A stretch of 64,000 bases of DNA from Microbacterium atlanticum (GTDB taxonomy: Bacteria > Actinomycetota > Actinomycetes > Actinomycetales > Microbacteriaceae): NCBI RefSeq assembly GCF_015277815.1, contig NZ_CP063813.1, positions 1,798,001-1,862,000 of the forward strand, in the 5' to 3' direction. The position numbers and the translations under genes are program-made. A model generated the notes under the pieces. It was given only the letters and a program-made list of their open reading frames with translations, was not told the DNA's origin and did not search any database. Below, piece after piece: positions 1 through 10,642 of this stretch; within the stretch, counting starts at the first letter, position 1, and every line of letters begins with the position of its first letter.

Positions 1-728
1 ACGCCAGGCGTGCCCTGACCGCGCTGGAGGCCGCCGCCTCCCTCGCCGTCCCGGACGAGGACGACGACCAAGACGCCGACGCCGAAGCCCTCGCCGAGAT
101 CACGGTCGAGCACGTCTCCCAGGCCGTGGACCGGGCGCTCTTGCGCTACGACCGGCAGGGCGACGAGCACTACGACGTCATCAGCGCGTTCATCAAGTCG
201 ATCCGCGGCTCGGACGTCGATGCCGCCATGCATTACCTCGCCCGCATGGTGGAGGCAGGCGAGGACCCCCGGTTCATCGCCCGCCGCCTGATCATCTCGG
301 CCGCCGAGGACATCGGGCTGGCCGATCCGCAGGCCCTTCCGATCGCGGTGGCCGCCGCCGACGCGGTGCAGTTGATCGGGATGCCGGAGGGACGCATCCC
401 GCTGGCGGAGGCGACGGCCTACCTCGCGACGACGGCGAAGTCCAATGCCGCGTATCTCGCGATCGACAAGGCGATCGCGGATGTGCGTGCCGGTGGCTTC
501 GGGCGCGTGCCGGTGCACCTGCGCGACGCCCACTACCCGGGTGCCAAGCGCCTCGGGCACGGCAAGGGGTATGTCTATCCGCACGACACCGAGATCGGGG
601 TCTCACCTCAGCAGTACCTGCCCGACGAGCTGCGCGGTCGGCGGTACTACGAGCCCAAAGCGCTCGGTGCCGAGCGCGACGTCCAGGCGCGCCTGGAGAA
701 GATCCGGCGCATCCTCGACGGCGGATGA
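1..728 (+). CDS. rarA: Replication-associated recombination protein A, C-terminal part (partial)
   Basis: The open frame runs in from the left edge (frame beginning at base 3) and gives 241 residues to a TGA. This is the C-terminal half of the RarA/MgsA/WRNIP1 AAA+ ATPase, a clamp-loader-like protein that acts at stalled replication forks. The visible part holds the helical lid and tetramerisation region: DRALLRYDRQGDEHYD, FIKSIRGSDVDAAMHYLARM and HYPGAKRLGHGKGY, all hallmark RarA segments. The Walker motifs would lie upstream of the window. An acidic linker rich in D and E occupies about residues 15-30 of the visible part. Family assignment is firm because of the SIRGSDxDAAxxYLARM segment. 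RarA next to rpsD and alaS is a familiar actinobacterial order, here interrupted by the PadR cassette. Confidence 0.93.
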   Translation, partial: ARRALTALEAAASLAVPDEDDDQDADAEALAEITVEHVSQAVDRALLRYDRQGDEHYDVISAFIKSIRGSDVDAAMHYLARMVEAGEDPRFIARRLIISAAEDIGLADPQALPIAVAAADAVQLIGMPEGRIPLAEATAYLATTAKSNAAYLAIDKAIADVRAGGFGRVPVHLRDAHYPGAKRLGHGKGYVYPHDTEIGVSPQQYLPDELRGRRYYEPKALGAERDVQARLEKIRRILDGG

Positions 729-729
729 C

Positions 730-773
730 GGATATCCCTCAAAGGTAGATGAATATCCCTCAAGGGGATATCC
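730..773. promoter_or_regulatory. Repeat-rich operator upstream of padR
   Basis: The 11-mer ATATCCCTCAA occurs twice as a direct repeat (732-742 and 753-763), 21 bp apart or two helical turns. The second copy also forms an inverted pair TATCCC-N5-GGGATA (754-770), and GGATATCC, itself a palindrome, appears at 730-737 and 766-773. The block fills the whole gap between rarA and the padR start, so it is the likely autoregulatory site of the PadR protein. Binding is inferred, not shown. Confidence 0.6.
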
Positions 774-797
774 TTGGCGTCGACCCCGGAGGCGCCG

Positions 798-1334
798 ATG
801 CAATTCGTGATCCTCGGCCTGCTGCTCGGCGGGCCGCTGTCGCTGTACGACCTGCAGAAGCGGTTCGCCGCAGGCATCTCGCTGTTCTACAGCGCCAGCT
901 CCGGCAGCATCCAGCGCGCTCTGCAGCGCCTCGTCACGGACGGCGCCGTGGTCGTCGCCGAGGCCGACGGCAGCCGTCGCGGCCGCAAGGTCCACCGGAT
1001 CACCGACGACGGTCGCGAGCGCTGGCGCGCGTTCATGCTCGCCCCCATCCCGGATGGAACGGATGCGGAGACCACCGTCCTCGCGAAGGTGTTCCTCCTC
1101 GGGCGGCTCGAGGCGCCGGCCGACCGCACCGCCGTGCTCCGCAGCATCCGTGAGCACATCGACAGCTCACGCGCGACGCTGGAGACGCTGGCGGCGGAGG
1201 TGGATGCGCAGGCCGCTGGTCTCGACGACGCCTCACGGCACGTCTTCACGTTCCAGCGCGCGACGCTCGAGTACGGGCTGCGCTCGCACGCGCTGATGCG
1301 CGAGTGGATCGACGACATGGGGGAGTGGCGATGA
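798..1334 (+). CDS. PadR family transcriptional regulator
   Basis: 178 residues. The N-terminal winged helix reads FVILGLLLGGPLSLYDLQKRF, with the wing segment GRKVHRITDDGRERW, as in PadR proteins. The remainder is the C-terminal PadR dimerisation region, a long helical segment (about residues 85-175). I chose ATG at 798 because GGAGG (788-792) lies 5 nt upstream. A TTG at 774 in the same frame would add eight residues but falls inside the repeat-rich operator edge. The stop overlaps the ATG of the next membrane protein gene (ATGA), so the regulator and two small membrane proteins form an operon. By family habit it is an autorepressor that also controls the downstream genes. The effector is unknown. 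Confidence 0.85.
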   Translation: MQFVILGLLLGGPLSLYDLQKRFAAGISLFYSASSGSIQRALQRLVTDGAVVVAEADGSRRGRKVHRITDDGRERWRAFMLAPIPDGTDAETTVLAKVFLLGRLEAPADRTAVLRSIREHIDSSRATLETLAAEVDAQAAGLDDASRHVFTFQRATLEYGLRSHALMREWIDDMGEWR

Positions 1335-1627
1335 GTCAGAAGCAGCAGGCGAACCGGGCACGCGTGCTCTTCGGCGCAGCCGCGGCCGTCGCCCTCGTCG
1401 TGGCTGTCGTCTTCGCGGGCGTCGGCGACGGGGTCGAGGTCCCCGAGGCGACAGGGCTGCGCGCCGTGGTGATCGAGGGCGGTCACACACTGGTGTGGGT
1501 GCTGTTGGCGATCGCCTTTGCGATCGCGACGGTGCGCGCGAAGTGGAGCCGGCTGTCGAACGTGCTCGCGATCGCAGCCGGGATCACGTACGCCGTCTTC
1601 CTCCTTGCGGTCTTCGTGTGGAGATAG
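1331..1627 (+). CDS. Small membrane protein of unknown function (PadR cassette)
   Basis: 98 residues with about three predicted membrane segments (roughly 12-30, 52-69 and 76-96) separated by a short exposed loop (GDGVEVPEATGL). The start ATG overlaps the padR stop as ATGA, which fixes the frame and implies translational coupling. It ends in TAG. I do not recognise a named family. Position in the operon suggests that its expression is set by the upstream PadR regulator and that it acts in the membrane together with the next gene product. No catalytic motif is visible. Confidence 0.75.
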   Translation: MSQKQQANRARVLFGAAAAVALVVAVVFAGVGDGVEVPEATGLRAVVIEGGHTLVWVLLAIAFAIATVRAKWSRLSNVLAIAAGITYAVFLLAVFVWR

Positions 1628-1631
1628 CCCG

Positions 1632-2015
1632 ATGACCCTCGCGACCGTCGCCGCGCTCGTCGCCTGCCTCATGCTCGCCACCCTCGCCGTCCTGCAGATC
1701 TGCGTGGCAGCAGGCGCTCCGTGGGGACGATTGGTGTGGGGCGGGACGCATCGCGTGCTGCCCCGTCGGCTGCGCGTCGCCAGCACGGCTTCCGTCCTGC
1801 TCTACGCCGGCTTCGCCGCTGTGCTGCTCAGCCGCGCGGACATTCTGCCCGGCAGCGACAGCCTTCTCGTCCGCATCCTGACGTGGGTGCTGTTCGCGTA
1901 CTTCGCCGTCGGGATCGTGATGAACGGCATCTCGCGCAGTCGGGCCGAGCGCGTGACGATGACCCCGGTGTGCGTCGTGCTCGCCGCCGCGGCGCTGGTG
2001 ATCGCGCTCTCATGA
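1632..2015 (+). CDS. Small four-helix membrane protein (PadR cassette)
   Basis: 127 residues with four predicted membrane helices (about 4-25, 50-67, 80-97 and 111-126). The segment CVAAGAPWGRLVWGG after helix 1 resembles a motif in a family of small uncharacterised bacterial membrane proteins (usual form lGaPwGelxxGG). The start ATG at 1632 lies 4 nt after the previous stop. The frame stays open far upstream, but that part is out-of-frame coding sequence of the previous gene. Function is unknown. It is likely co-expressed with, and repressed by, the PadR regulator. Confidence 0.72.
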   Translation: MTLATVAALVACLMLATLAVLQICVAAGAPWGRLVWGGTHRVLPRRLRVASTASVLLYAGFAAVLLSRADILPGSDSLLVRILTWVLFAYFAVGIVMNGISRSRAERVTMTPVCVVLAAAALVIALS

Positions 2016-2041
2016 GGAGCTCGCCCGGCGTCTGGTAGGCT
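2013..2041 (+). promoter_or_regulatory. Candidate rpsD promoter
   Basis: A TAGGCT hexamer at 2036-2041 fits the TANNNT -10 pattern seen repeatedly in this window. A -35 17 bp upstream (TGAGGA) is poor. Transcription from here would give rpsD a leader of about 145 nt, which contains no obvious open frame or terminator. Confidence 0.4.
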
Positions 2042-2191
2042 TGAGCGGCTCGAAACTGCGTTTTCGGGCATCCCCTCTCTTCTACACCTACCTTCCGGCA
2101 TGCCCCGGCGTGCAGTCCGGACAGGGCGGAGACAGGGCGATACGTCCGCGAGCCGTGAAAGACACGGCAGCGTCATCGAAAGGAACACTTC

Positions 2192-2821
2192 GTGGCTACG
2201 AAGTCCCAGGACCGCCGCAAGGTCCGTCTGTCGCGCGCCCTTGGCGTCGCGCTCACCCCCAAGGCCGCCCGCTACCTCGAGAAGCGTCCGTACGCTCCGG
2301 GCGAGCACGGCCGCACCAAGCGCAAGGCCGACAGCGACTACGCCGTCCGCCTGCGCGAGAAGCAGCGTCTGCGCGAGCAGTACGGCATCCGCGAGAAGCA
2401 GCTGCGCATCCAGTTCAACGAGGCCCGCCGCACCCAGGGCCTGACCGGTGAGAACCTGGTCGAGCAGCTCGAGATGCGTCTGGACGCCCTCGTGCTCCGC
2501 GCCGGCTTCGCCCGCACCACCGCGCAGGCGCGTCAGCTCGTCGTGCACCGCCACATCCTTGTGGACGGCCAGCTCGTCGACCGCCCGTCGTTCCGCGTGA
2601 AGCCGGGTCAGCTGATCCACGTCAAGGGCAAGAGCGAGGGCCTCGAGCCCTTCCAGGTGGCAGCCGCCGGCGGTCACGCCGACGTCCTGCCCCCGGTTCC
2701 GGCCTACCTCGAGGTCGAGCTCGACAAGCTCCAGGCCCGTCTCGTGCGTCGCCCCAAGCGCGCCGAGGTCCCCGTGGTCTGCGACGTCCAGCTCGTCGTC
2801 GAGTACTACGCGGCCCGGTAA
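2192..2821 (+). CDS. rpsD: 30S ribosomal protein S4
   Basis: 209 residues, the full length for bacterial S4. This is the primary 16S rRNA binding protein of the small subunit and is also involved in accuracy and, in many bacteria, in feedback on its own mRNA. The N-terminal half carries the basic helical domain (LEKRPYAPGEHGRTKRKADSDY is diagnostic in its first 20 residues). The RNA-binding S4 domain follows from about residue 95 (RLDALVLRAGFARTTAQARQ). It lacks the CXXC zinc pairs, so it is the zinc-independent form. The start is GTG, with AAAGGAA upstream. A strong hairpin follows the stop, so the gene is probably monocistronic. Confidence 0.97.
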   Translation: MATKSQDRRKVRLSRALGVALTPKAARYLEKRPYAPGEHGRTKRKADSDYAVRLREKQRLREQYGIREKQLRIQFNEARRTQGLTGENLVEQLEMRLDALVLRAGFARTTAQARQLVVHRHILVDGQLVDRPSFRVKPGQLIHVKGKSEGLEPFQVAAAGGHADVLPPVPAYLEVELDKLQARLVRRPKRAEVPVVCDVQLVVEYYAAR

Positions 2822-2830
2822 CACGGTCGC

Positions 2831-2864
2831 ACGAAGGGCGTCGGGGCGACCCGGCGCCCTTCGT
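2831..2864 (+). terminator. rpsD terminator hairpin
   Basis: Perfect 10-bp stem ACGAAGGGCG / CGCCCTTCGT with a 14-nt loop, starting 10 bp after the rpsD stop. No T-tract follows, as is common for actinobacterial terminators. Confidence 0.7.
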
Positions 2865-2904
2865 CGTCCGGCGGGACGCGCCAGCGAACGCATCGAGACA
2901 CGCA

Positions 2905-2910
2905 TACGAT
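2905..2910 (+). promoter_or_regulatory. -10 element (TACGAT) for the 2953 gene
   Basis: TACGAT is followed 6 nt later by an ATG at 2917 that is in frame with the gene. Transcription would begin at about 2917, giving either a leaderless start at 2917 or a 36-nt leader to the ATG at 2953. Confidence 0.45.
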
Positions 2911-2952
2911 GGGGGGATGCCGCGCCCCGGCGGCCTGCGAGGAAGTGGTGAC

Positions 2953-3234
2953 ATGAAGCTCCTGTGGTTCCTGCTCGGCATCGCCGCCGGATTCGTCCTC
3001 GCGCACCTGGTCAACAAGGACCCGCGCGGCCACGAGATCCTCGCCGAGGTCGACGCCCGCATCACGGAGTTCACCGACCGCATCGGCGACGCGTATCGCG
3101 AGCAGGAGGCCCGATTCGCCGACATCGTCGACGATGTGCGGGATGCTGCCGCCGAGGCCGCCGGCACGGCCGCCGCCGCGGCATCCGACGCCCTCGACTC
3201 GGCGCAGACCGCGGCCCGCAAGCTCGCGGACTGA
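2953..3234 (+). CDS. Small membrane-anchored hypothetical protein
   Basis: 93 residues: one N-terminal membrane segment (about residues 3-19, LLWFLLGIAAGFVLAHLV), then a mostly helical alanine-rich tail (IVDDVRDAAAEAAGTAAAAA) that may form a coiled coil facing the cytoplasm. The start ATG at 2953 has GGAAG 8 nt upstream. An in-frame ATG at 2917, 6 nt after a -10 hexamer, would add 12 residues and is a real alternative. Small proteins of this type are found between rpsD and alaS in related actinobacteria. The function is not known and I see no catalytic motif. Confidence 0.75.
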   Translation: MKLLWFLLGIAAGFVLAHLVNKDPRGHEILAEVDARITEFTDRIGDAYREQEARFADIVDDVRDAAAEAAGTAAAAASDALDSAQTAARKLAD

Positions 3235-3313
3235 CGCGCGGCCACCGCGCGCACCCCTGGGACATCGCGCATCCCTCCTCCCCGCACGCCCCGCACGACA
3301 GCCAAGGACCCGC

Positions 3314-5971
<2,658 letters not shown>

Positions 5972-5984
5972 GCGGCGTCCAGGC

Positions 5985-6452
5985 ATGAGCGGGTTCCGCA
6001 GGGGCAGACGGCTCGGCGTCGACGTGGGCAGGGCCCGCGTGGGCGTGGCCTCCTGCGACCCCGACGGTCTGCTCGCGACGCCGGTGGAGACCGTGCCGCG
6101 CGACGACGCGTCCGTCGCGCGGATCGTGGCCCTCGCCGACGAGCACGCGGCACTGGAGGTGCTCGTCGGCCTGCCGCTGAACATGCAGGGCGAGGACACC
6201 GCATCGACCCGTGACGCGCGGGAGTTCGCCGCGGCGGTGGCGGCGGCATCCGAGCGCCCGGTGAGGCTCGTGGACGAGCGGCTGTCGACCGTGTCCGCTC
6301 ACGCGGCGCTGCGCAGTTCGGGCAGATCCCAGCGTTCGTCGCGTACCATCGTTGACCAGGTCGCCGCGGTCGTCCTGCTCCAGCAAGCCCTCGACGTCGA
6401 GAAGAGCACCGGCCGTCCGCCCGGAACCATCGTCCCCCAGGAGCCCGCCTGA
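5985..6452 (+). CDS. ruvX: Holliday junction resolvase-like protein RuvX/YqgF
   Basis: 155 residues, an RNase H-fold protein of the YqgF family, implicated in 16S pre-rRNA 5' end processing and annotated as a putative Holliday junction resolvase. Catalytic acidic residues are in place: D13 in LGVDVGRARVGVA, the GLPLNMQGED segment, DERLST and the late Asp in IVDQVAAVVLLQ. It starts 14 bp after alaS, and its TGA overlaps the ATG of mltG (ATGA). The alaS-ruvX-mltG-aroE order is common in Gram-positive bacteria and supports the assignment. Confidence 0.95.
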   Translation: MSGFRRGRRLGVDVGRARVGVASCDPDGLLATPVETVPRDDASVARIVALADEHAALEVLVGLPLNMQGEDTASTRDAREFAAAVAAASERPVRLVDERLSTVSAHAALRSSGRSQRSSRTIVDQVAAVVLLQQALDVEKSTGRPPGTIVPQEPA

Positions 6453-7999
6453 TGTCCGACTCATCGCCTGACGGCGAAGCGATCCCCCCGTCGCGTCGCG
6501 CCGCCCGCGAGGCCGCAGCCCGCCAGGCGGCCACCGGCGCCACCCCCGCGCAGCCGCCGCAGTCCGCTCGCCCGGCGTCCCCGGAGCCCGCTCCCCTCGA
6601 CGAGGGCTTCCCGCCGGTGTCCTCGCGCGCGCCCCGGCCGACCGGTCGGGCGAGCACAGCGGAGGCAGCCGAGGACGATCCGTGGATCTTCGCGGGAGCG
6701 GCGGTCGCCCCGGCGATGACGTACGGACGCGGCACCGCAGACGGCACGGCTTCCGCACCGGCGGCGCGGCCGACGGCCCCCCGCGTCGATCAGCCGAACG
6801 GCGGCTTCGCCGGCGGGACCCTCGAGGATCTGTTCAGCGGTTCCACCTCGACGGACGACATCGGCGATGTGCCGCCCCCCGTCAACCGCACGCGGCGGCG
6901 CCTCGCGGGATGGATCGTGCTCGGGATCGTGCTCGCGATGCTCGGCGGCATCGCCGCCGGCGGACTGTGGGCGTGGAACACATACGAGGACAAGATCCGC
7001 GAGGTGATGGGGTGGGAGGAGCCCAAGGACTTCGAAGAGGGCCTGGCCACCGGCGAGGCGCTCGTGACGATCGCCGCGGGGGACACCGGGTCGCCGATCT
7101 CGCAGTCGCTGTTCGACGCCGGCGTGACCAAGACCCCCGACGCGTTCTACGACTACCTCATCGACACCGCGCAGAACCCGAACTTCCAGCCGGGCGTCTA
7201 CAAGCTCCAGAAGCAGATGACGAGCGCGGCCGCCCTCGCCGCGCTGCTGGACCCCGCGAACAAGCAGGAGTACACCGCGGCGATCCCCGAGGGCTACACC
7301 GTGGAGGGCACCCTCGAGCGGCTCGCCGAGGGCACCGGGATCCCCCTCGAGGAGTTCCAGGCGGCGATCGCCGACCCGTCGGTGTACGGCGTGCCCATCG
7401 ACCCTGCCGTCGTGGCGGCCGGCGGTCAGCCGCTCGAGGGATGGCTGTTCCCCGCGACCTACACGTTCGACCCCGGCGTCACGGCCCAATCGGCCATCCA
7501 GACGCTCGTCGACCGCACGAAGCAGTCCCTCGATGCCGCGGGCGTGCCCGAGGGCGACCGCCAGCGCGTCCTCACCATCGCGTCGATCATCCAGCGCGAG
7601 GTGCGGGTGGAGGACGAGATGCAGAAGGTGTCCCGCGTCATCCTGAATCGCCTCGACCCGTCGAACCAGGAGACCTTCGGCCTCCTGCAGATGGACTCGA
7701 CGGCCCAGTACGGCGCGGGCGAGGTGGGTCTCGCCGTGAGCACCTCCGAGGCGGCGCAGAACGACCCGAACCCCTGGAACACGTACGTCAACGCCGGCCT
7801 CCCGGTCGGGCCGATCTCCAATCCGGGCGACGTCGCCATCAATGCGGCGATGAACCCCGCCGACGGCCCGTGGCTGTACTTCGTGACCGTGAACCTGAAC
7901 ACCGGCGAGACCATCTTCACCGAGACCTACCGCGAACACCTGCGCTACGTCGACCAGTGGCAGCAGTGGTGCGCCGACAACCCGGACGCGGGGTGCTGA
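6452..7999 (+). CDS. mltG: Endolytic transglycosylase MltG
   Basis: 515 residues. MltG cleaves nascent peptidoglycan strands at the outer membrane face and acts as a glycan-chain terminator. A long, low-complexity, Ala/Pro-rich cytoplasmic region (about 1-148) precedes one membrane helix (about 151-173, WIVLGIVLAMLGGIAAGGLW). The YceG/MltG domain follows, with the LysM-like subdomain and the catalytic Glu at about residue 383 in ASIIQREVRVEDE. The conserved GLLQMDSTAQY and NTYVNAGLPVGPI segments are present. The long N-terminal tail is typical of actinobacterial MltG. The start overlaps ruvX by 1 nt, and aroE begins before its stop. Confidence 0.96.
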   Translation: MSDSSPDGEAIPPSRRAAREAAARQAATGATPAQPPQSARPASPEPAPLDEGFPPVSSRAPRPTGRASTAEAAEDDPWIFAGAAVAPAMTYGRGTADGTASAPAARPTAPRVDQPNGGFAGGTLEDLFSGSTSTDDIGDVPPPVNRTRRRLAGWIVLGIVLAMLGGIAAGGLWAWNTYEDKIREVMGWEEPKDFEEGLATGEALVTIAAGDTGSPISQSLFDAGVTKTPDAFYDYLIDTAQNPNFQPGVYKLQKQMTSAAALAALLDPANKQEYTAAIPEGYTVEGTLERLAEGTGIPLEEFQAAIADPSVYGVPIDPAVVAAGGQPLEGWLFPATYTFDPGVTAQSAIQTLVDRTKQSLDAAGVPEGDRQRVLTIASIIQREVRVEDEMQKVSRVILNRLDPSNQETFGLLQMDSTAQYGAGEVGLAVSTSEAAQNDPNPWNTYVNAGLPVGPISNPGDVAINAAMNPADGPWLYFVTVNLNTGETIFTETYREHLRYVDQWQQWCADNPDAGC

Positions 8000-8847
8000 C
8001 CGGGGGCGCGTCGCGCCTGGAGGTGTGGGGCGACCCCATCGCGCACAGCCGCTCGCCGCAGCTGCACGCCGCCGCGTACGCGGTGCTCGGCCTCGACTGG
8101 GCGTACGGTCGCCGCCGTGTCGACGAGACCTCGTTCCCGGCGGAGCTCGCTGCGCTGGACGGTTCGTGGCGCGGGCTGTCGCTCACGATGCCGCTCAAGG
8201 GCGTCGCGTTCGCCGCGGCCGCCACGCGCGACCGGCGCGCAGAGCTGACGGGTGCGGTCAACACCCTGCTGCTCGCCGCCGACGACCGACACCGCGGGTT
8301 CAACACCGATGTCGGCGGCATCGTGCGAGCGCTCGCCGACGACGGGATCACCGCCGCCCCCCGCGCCCGGATCGTCGGGGCGGGCGCCACGGCGACGTCC
8401 GCGCTGGTGGCGCTGTCGGAGCTGGGCGCCCGCGAGGTCGACGTCGTGGCGCGCCGACCTGAGGCAGCGGCGCCCATCGTCGAGCTCGGCGGCCGGCTCG
8501 GTGTCACGGTCGCGGCCACGTCCCTGGAGACATCCGCCCATCCCTCGGTGGCACTCACCATCGCGACGCTCCCCGGCGACGCACGGATTCCGGATGCCGC
8601 GGCTGACGTGCTCGCGCGCTCGGGCGGACTGCTCCTGGACGTGGTGTACGGGCACTGGCCGACCGCGCTGTCCGACGCCTGGGAGCGCGCCGGAGCGCCC
8701 GCGCGCTCCGGGCTCGGGATGCTGCTGCACCAGGCCGTGCTCCAGATCCGGATCTTCCGTCACGGGGATCCCGACACGCCACTGGAGCGCGAGGGGGAGG
8801 CTCTCGCTGCGATGCGCGGCGTCCTCGCCGACCCGCGTCCGGCGTAA
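7993..8847 (+). CDS. aroE: Shikimate dehydrogenase
   Basis: 284 residues. It reduces 3-dehydroshikimate to shikimate with NADPH. Substrate-binding SRSPQLHAA near the N-terminus and the catalytic Lys in TMPLKGVAF are present, as are NTDVGGI (binding Asp) and the nucleotide loop GAGATATSALVAL. The GTG at 7993 overlaps the end of mltG by 7 nt. It is the first start in frame after unrelated out-of-frame sequence and gives a normal N-terminus (LEVWGDPIAHSRSP). It precedes aroC by 30 bp in the shikimate cluster. Confidence 0.93.
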   Translation: MLTGGASRLEVWGDPIAHSRSPQLHAAAYAVLGLDWAYGRRRVDETSFPAELAALDGSWRGLSLTMPLKGVAFAAAATRDRRAELTGAVNTLLLAADDRHRGFNTDVGGIVRALADDGITAAPRARIVGAGATATSALVALSELGAREVDVVARRPEAAAPIVELGGRLGVTVAATSLETSAHPSVALTIATLPGDARIPDAAADVLARSGGLLLDVVYGHWPTALSDAWERAGAPARSGLGMLLHQAVLQIRIFRHGDPDTPLEREGEALAAMRGVLADPRPA

Positions 8848-8865
8848 CGGCGTCGCCTCGCGTGG

Positions 8866-8871
8866 GAGACT
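8866..8871 (+). promoter_or_regulatory. Weak -10-like hexamer before aroC
   Basis: GAGACT ends 6 nt before the aroC ATG, the same spacing as the leaderless genes of this window, but it lacks the leading TA. It may be an internal promoter of the aro cluster. Confidence 0.3.
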
Positions 8872-8877
8872 GGAGCA

Positions 8878-10089
8878 ATGCTCCGCGTGCTCACGGCCGG
8901 CGAATCGCACGGCCCCGAACTCGTCGCCATCATGGAGGGACTTCCCGCCGGCGTCCCCGTCTCCCGCGCCGCAATCCAGGCGGATCTCGCCCGGCGCAAG
9001 CTCGGCTACGGCCGCGGGTCGCGCATGAAGTTCGAGGAGGACGAGCTGACGATCTCGTCCGGCGTCGTCCACGGCCTGAGCCTCGGCAGTCCGATCGCGC
9101 TGCGGATCGGCAACACCGAGTGGCCCAAGTGGGTCGAGGTGATGAGCGCCGAACCGGTCGAGCTGACCGAGAAGTCGCGCGGTCGCGGCGCCGCACTCAC
9201 GCGCCCGCGTCCGGGCCACGCCGACCTCGTGGGCATGCAGAAGTACGGCTTCGACGAGGCCCGGCCGATCCTGGAGCGCGCGAGCGCCCGCGAGACCGCC
9301 GCCCGCGTCGCCCTGGGCGCACTGGCCCGCGCGTTCCTCGCGGAGCTCGGCATCCGTCTGGTCAGCCACACGCTGTCGATCGGTCCTGTGCGCGTGCCGG
9401 AGGGCGCGCCGCTGCCGGCACCGGATGACGTCAGCGCCCTCGACGCGGATCCGCTGCGCTGCTTCGACCCCGCCACGAGCGCGGCGATGGTCGCCGAGGT
9501 CGATGCCGCCCGCAAGGACGGCGACACGCTCGGCGGCATCGTCGAGGTGCTCGCATACGGACTTCCGCCGGGGCTCGGCTCGCACGTCCACTGGGACCGC
9601 CGCCTGGATGCGAAGCTGGCGCAGGCGCTCATGAGCATCCAGGCCATCAAGGGCGTCGAGGTGGGCGACGGCTTCGAGACCACCCGCCGCCGCGGGTCGG
9701 CCGCCCACGACGAGCTGTTCACCGCGGAGCACGGCATCACGCGCTCCAGCGACAAGGCGGGCGGCACCGAGGGCGGCATGTCCACCGGGACGGTGCTGCG
9801 GGTGCGGGCCGGCATGAAGCCGATCGCCACGGTGCCCCGCGCGCTGCGCACCGTCGACGTCACCACCGGCGACTCCGCCTCCGCCCATCACCAGCGCTCC
9901 GATGTGTGCGCGGTGCCGGCGGCCGGCGTCGTCGCCGAGGCGATGGTCGCGGTCGTGCTGGCAGGCGTCGTCCTGGAGAAGTTCGGCGGCGACAGCGTCG
10001 CCGAGACGCGTCGCAACCTCGAGGGCTACCTCGCGGCGATTCCCGAGGAGCTGCGCACGGCCGCGCAGAGCGACGCCGGCCTGCTCTGA
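8878..10089 (+). CDS. aroC: Chorismate synthase
   Basis: 403 residues, the usual length for the actinobacterial enzyme. It converts EPSP to chorismate using reduced FMN. The three signature regions are visible: [18 protein letters not shown] at the N-terminus, [21 protein letters not shown] with [13 protein letters not shown] in the middle, and [16 protein letters not shown] with the [14 protein letters not shown] segment towards the C-terminus. It starts 30 bp after aroE and is separated from aroK by 1 bp, so aroC-aroK-aroB are one translational group feeding the aromatic pathway. Confidence 0.98.
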   Translation: MLRVLTAGESHGPELVAIMEGLPAGVPVSRAAIQADLARRKLGYGRGSRMKFEEDELTISSGVVHGLSLGSPIALRIGNTEWPKWVEVMSAEPVELTEKSRGRGAALTRPRPGHADLVGMQKYGFDEARPILERASARETAARVALGALARAFLAELGIRLVSHTLSIGPVRVPEGAPLPAPDDVSALDADPLRCFDPATSAAMVAEVDAARKDGDTLGGIVEVLAYGLPPGLGSHVHWDRRLDAKLAQALMSIQAIKGVEVGDGFETTRRRGSAAHDELFTAEHGITRSSDKAGGTEGGMSTGTVLRVRAGMKPIATVPRALRTVDVTTGDSASAHHQRSDVCAVPAAGVVAEAMVAVVLAGVVLEKFGGDSVAETRRNLEGYLAAIPEELRTAAQSDAGLL

Positions 10090-10090
10090 C

Positions 10091-10642
10091 ATGGCGGCGC
10101 TTCATGACCCCGTCGTGGTGATCGGCCCGATGGGCGCAGGCAAGTCCAGCATCGGTAAGAAGGCGGCGCGCGCCCTGGGCGTGCCGTTCTTCGACACCGA
10201 CGCCGCAGTGGTGCGAGAGCACGGTCCGATCGAACAGCTCTTCGCCGAGCACGGCGAAGCGCACTTCCGCGCTCTGGAGCGCGAAGCTGTCGTCGAGGGA
10301 CTTCGCGGCGGGGGGATCGTCTCGCTGGGCGGCGGCGCAGTCACCCATCCGCAGACGCGCTCCGACCTGGCGCGCCACCGGGTCGTGCTGCTGACCGTGT
10401 CGCCGCGCGTCGTGGCCGGGCGGGTGCGCGACTCGCACCGGCCCCTGCTGCAGGGCGACGACGCCATGCAGCGCTGGACGGCGATCTACGACGAGCGCCG
10501 GCCGGTGTACGAGGAGCTCGCCGACGTCGTCTTCGACACGTCGAGCGGGCCCATGCAGGACGTCGTCAACGCCCTGGTGGCCTGGGTGCGGGGCGACGGG
10601 GCCGATGCCGCCGCCGGCAGGAACGAGGAGGAGACGGAATGA
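10091..10642 (+). CDS. aroK: Shikimate kinase
   Basis: 183 residues. It phosphorylates shikimate with ATP. The P-loop GPMGAGKSS is at residues 12-20, the FFDTDAAV segment carries the shikimate-binding Asp, [11 protein letters not shown] is the substrate loop and RPLLQG is the LID region. The start ATG at 10091 lies 1 bp after the aroC stop, and the gene ends in an ATGA overlap with aroB. The upstream extension of the open frame is an antiparallel artefact of aroC coding. The C-terminus is a short acidic tail (NEEETE). Confidence 0.95.
   Translation: MAALHDPVVVIGPMGAGKSSIGKKAARALGVPFFDTDAAVVREHGPIEQLFAEHGEAHFRALEREAVVEGLRGGGIVSLGGGAVTHPQTRSDLARHRVVLLTVSPRVVAGRVRDSHRPLLQGDDAMQRWTAIYDERRPVYEELADVVFDTSSGPMQDVVNALVAWVRGDGADAAAGRNEEETE

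Noticed and set aside
3235..3313. T-box leader for alaS
   Set aside because: The 79-bp gap has no T-box sequence, no specifier loop and no antiterminator.
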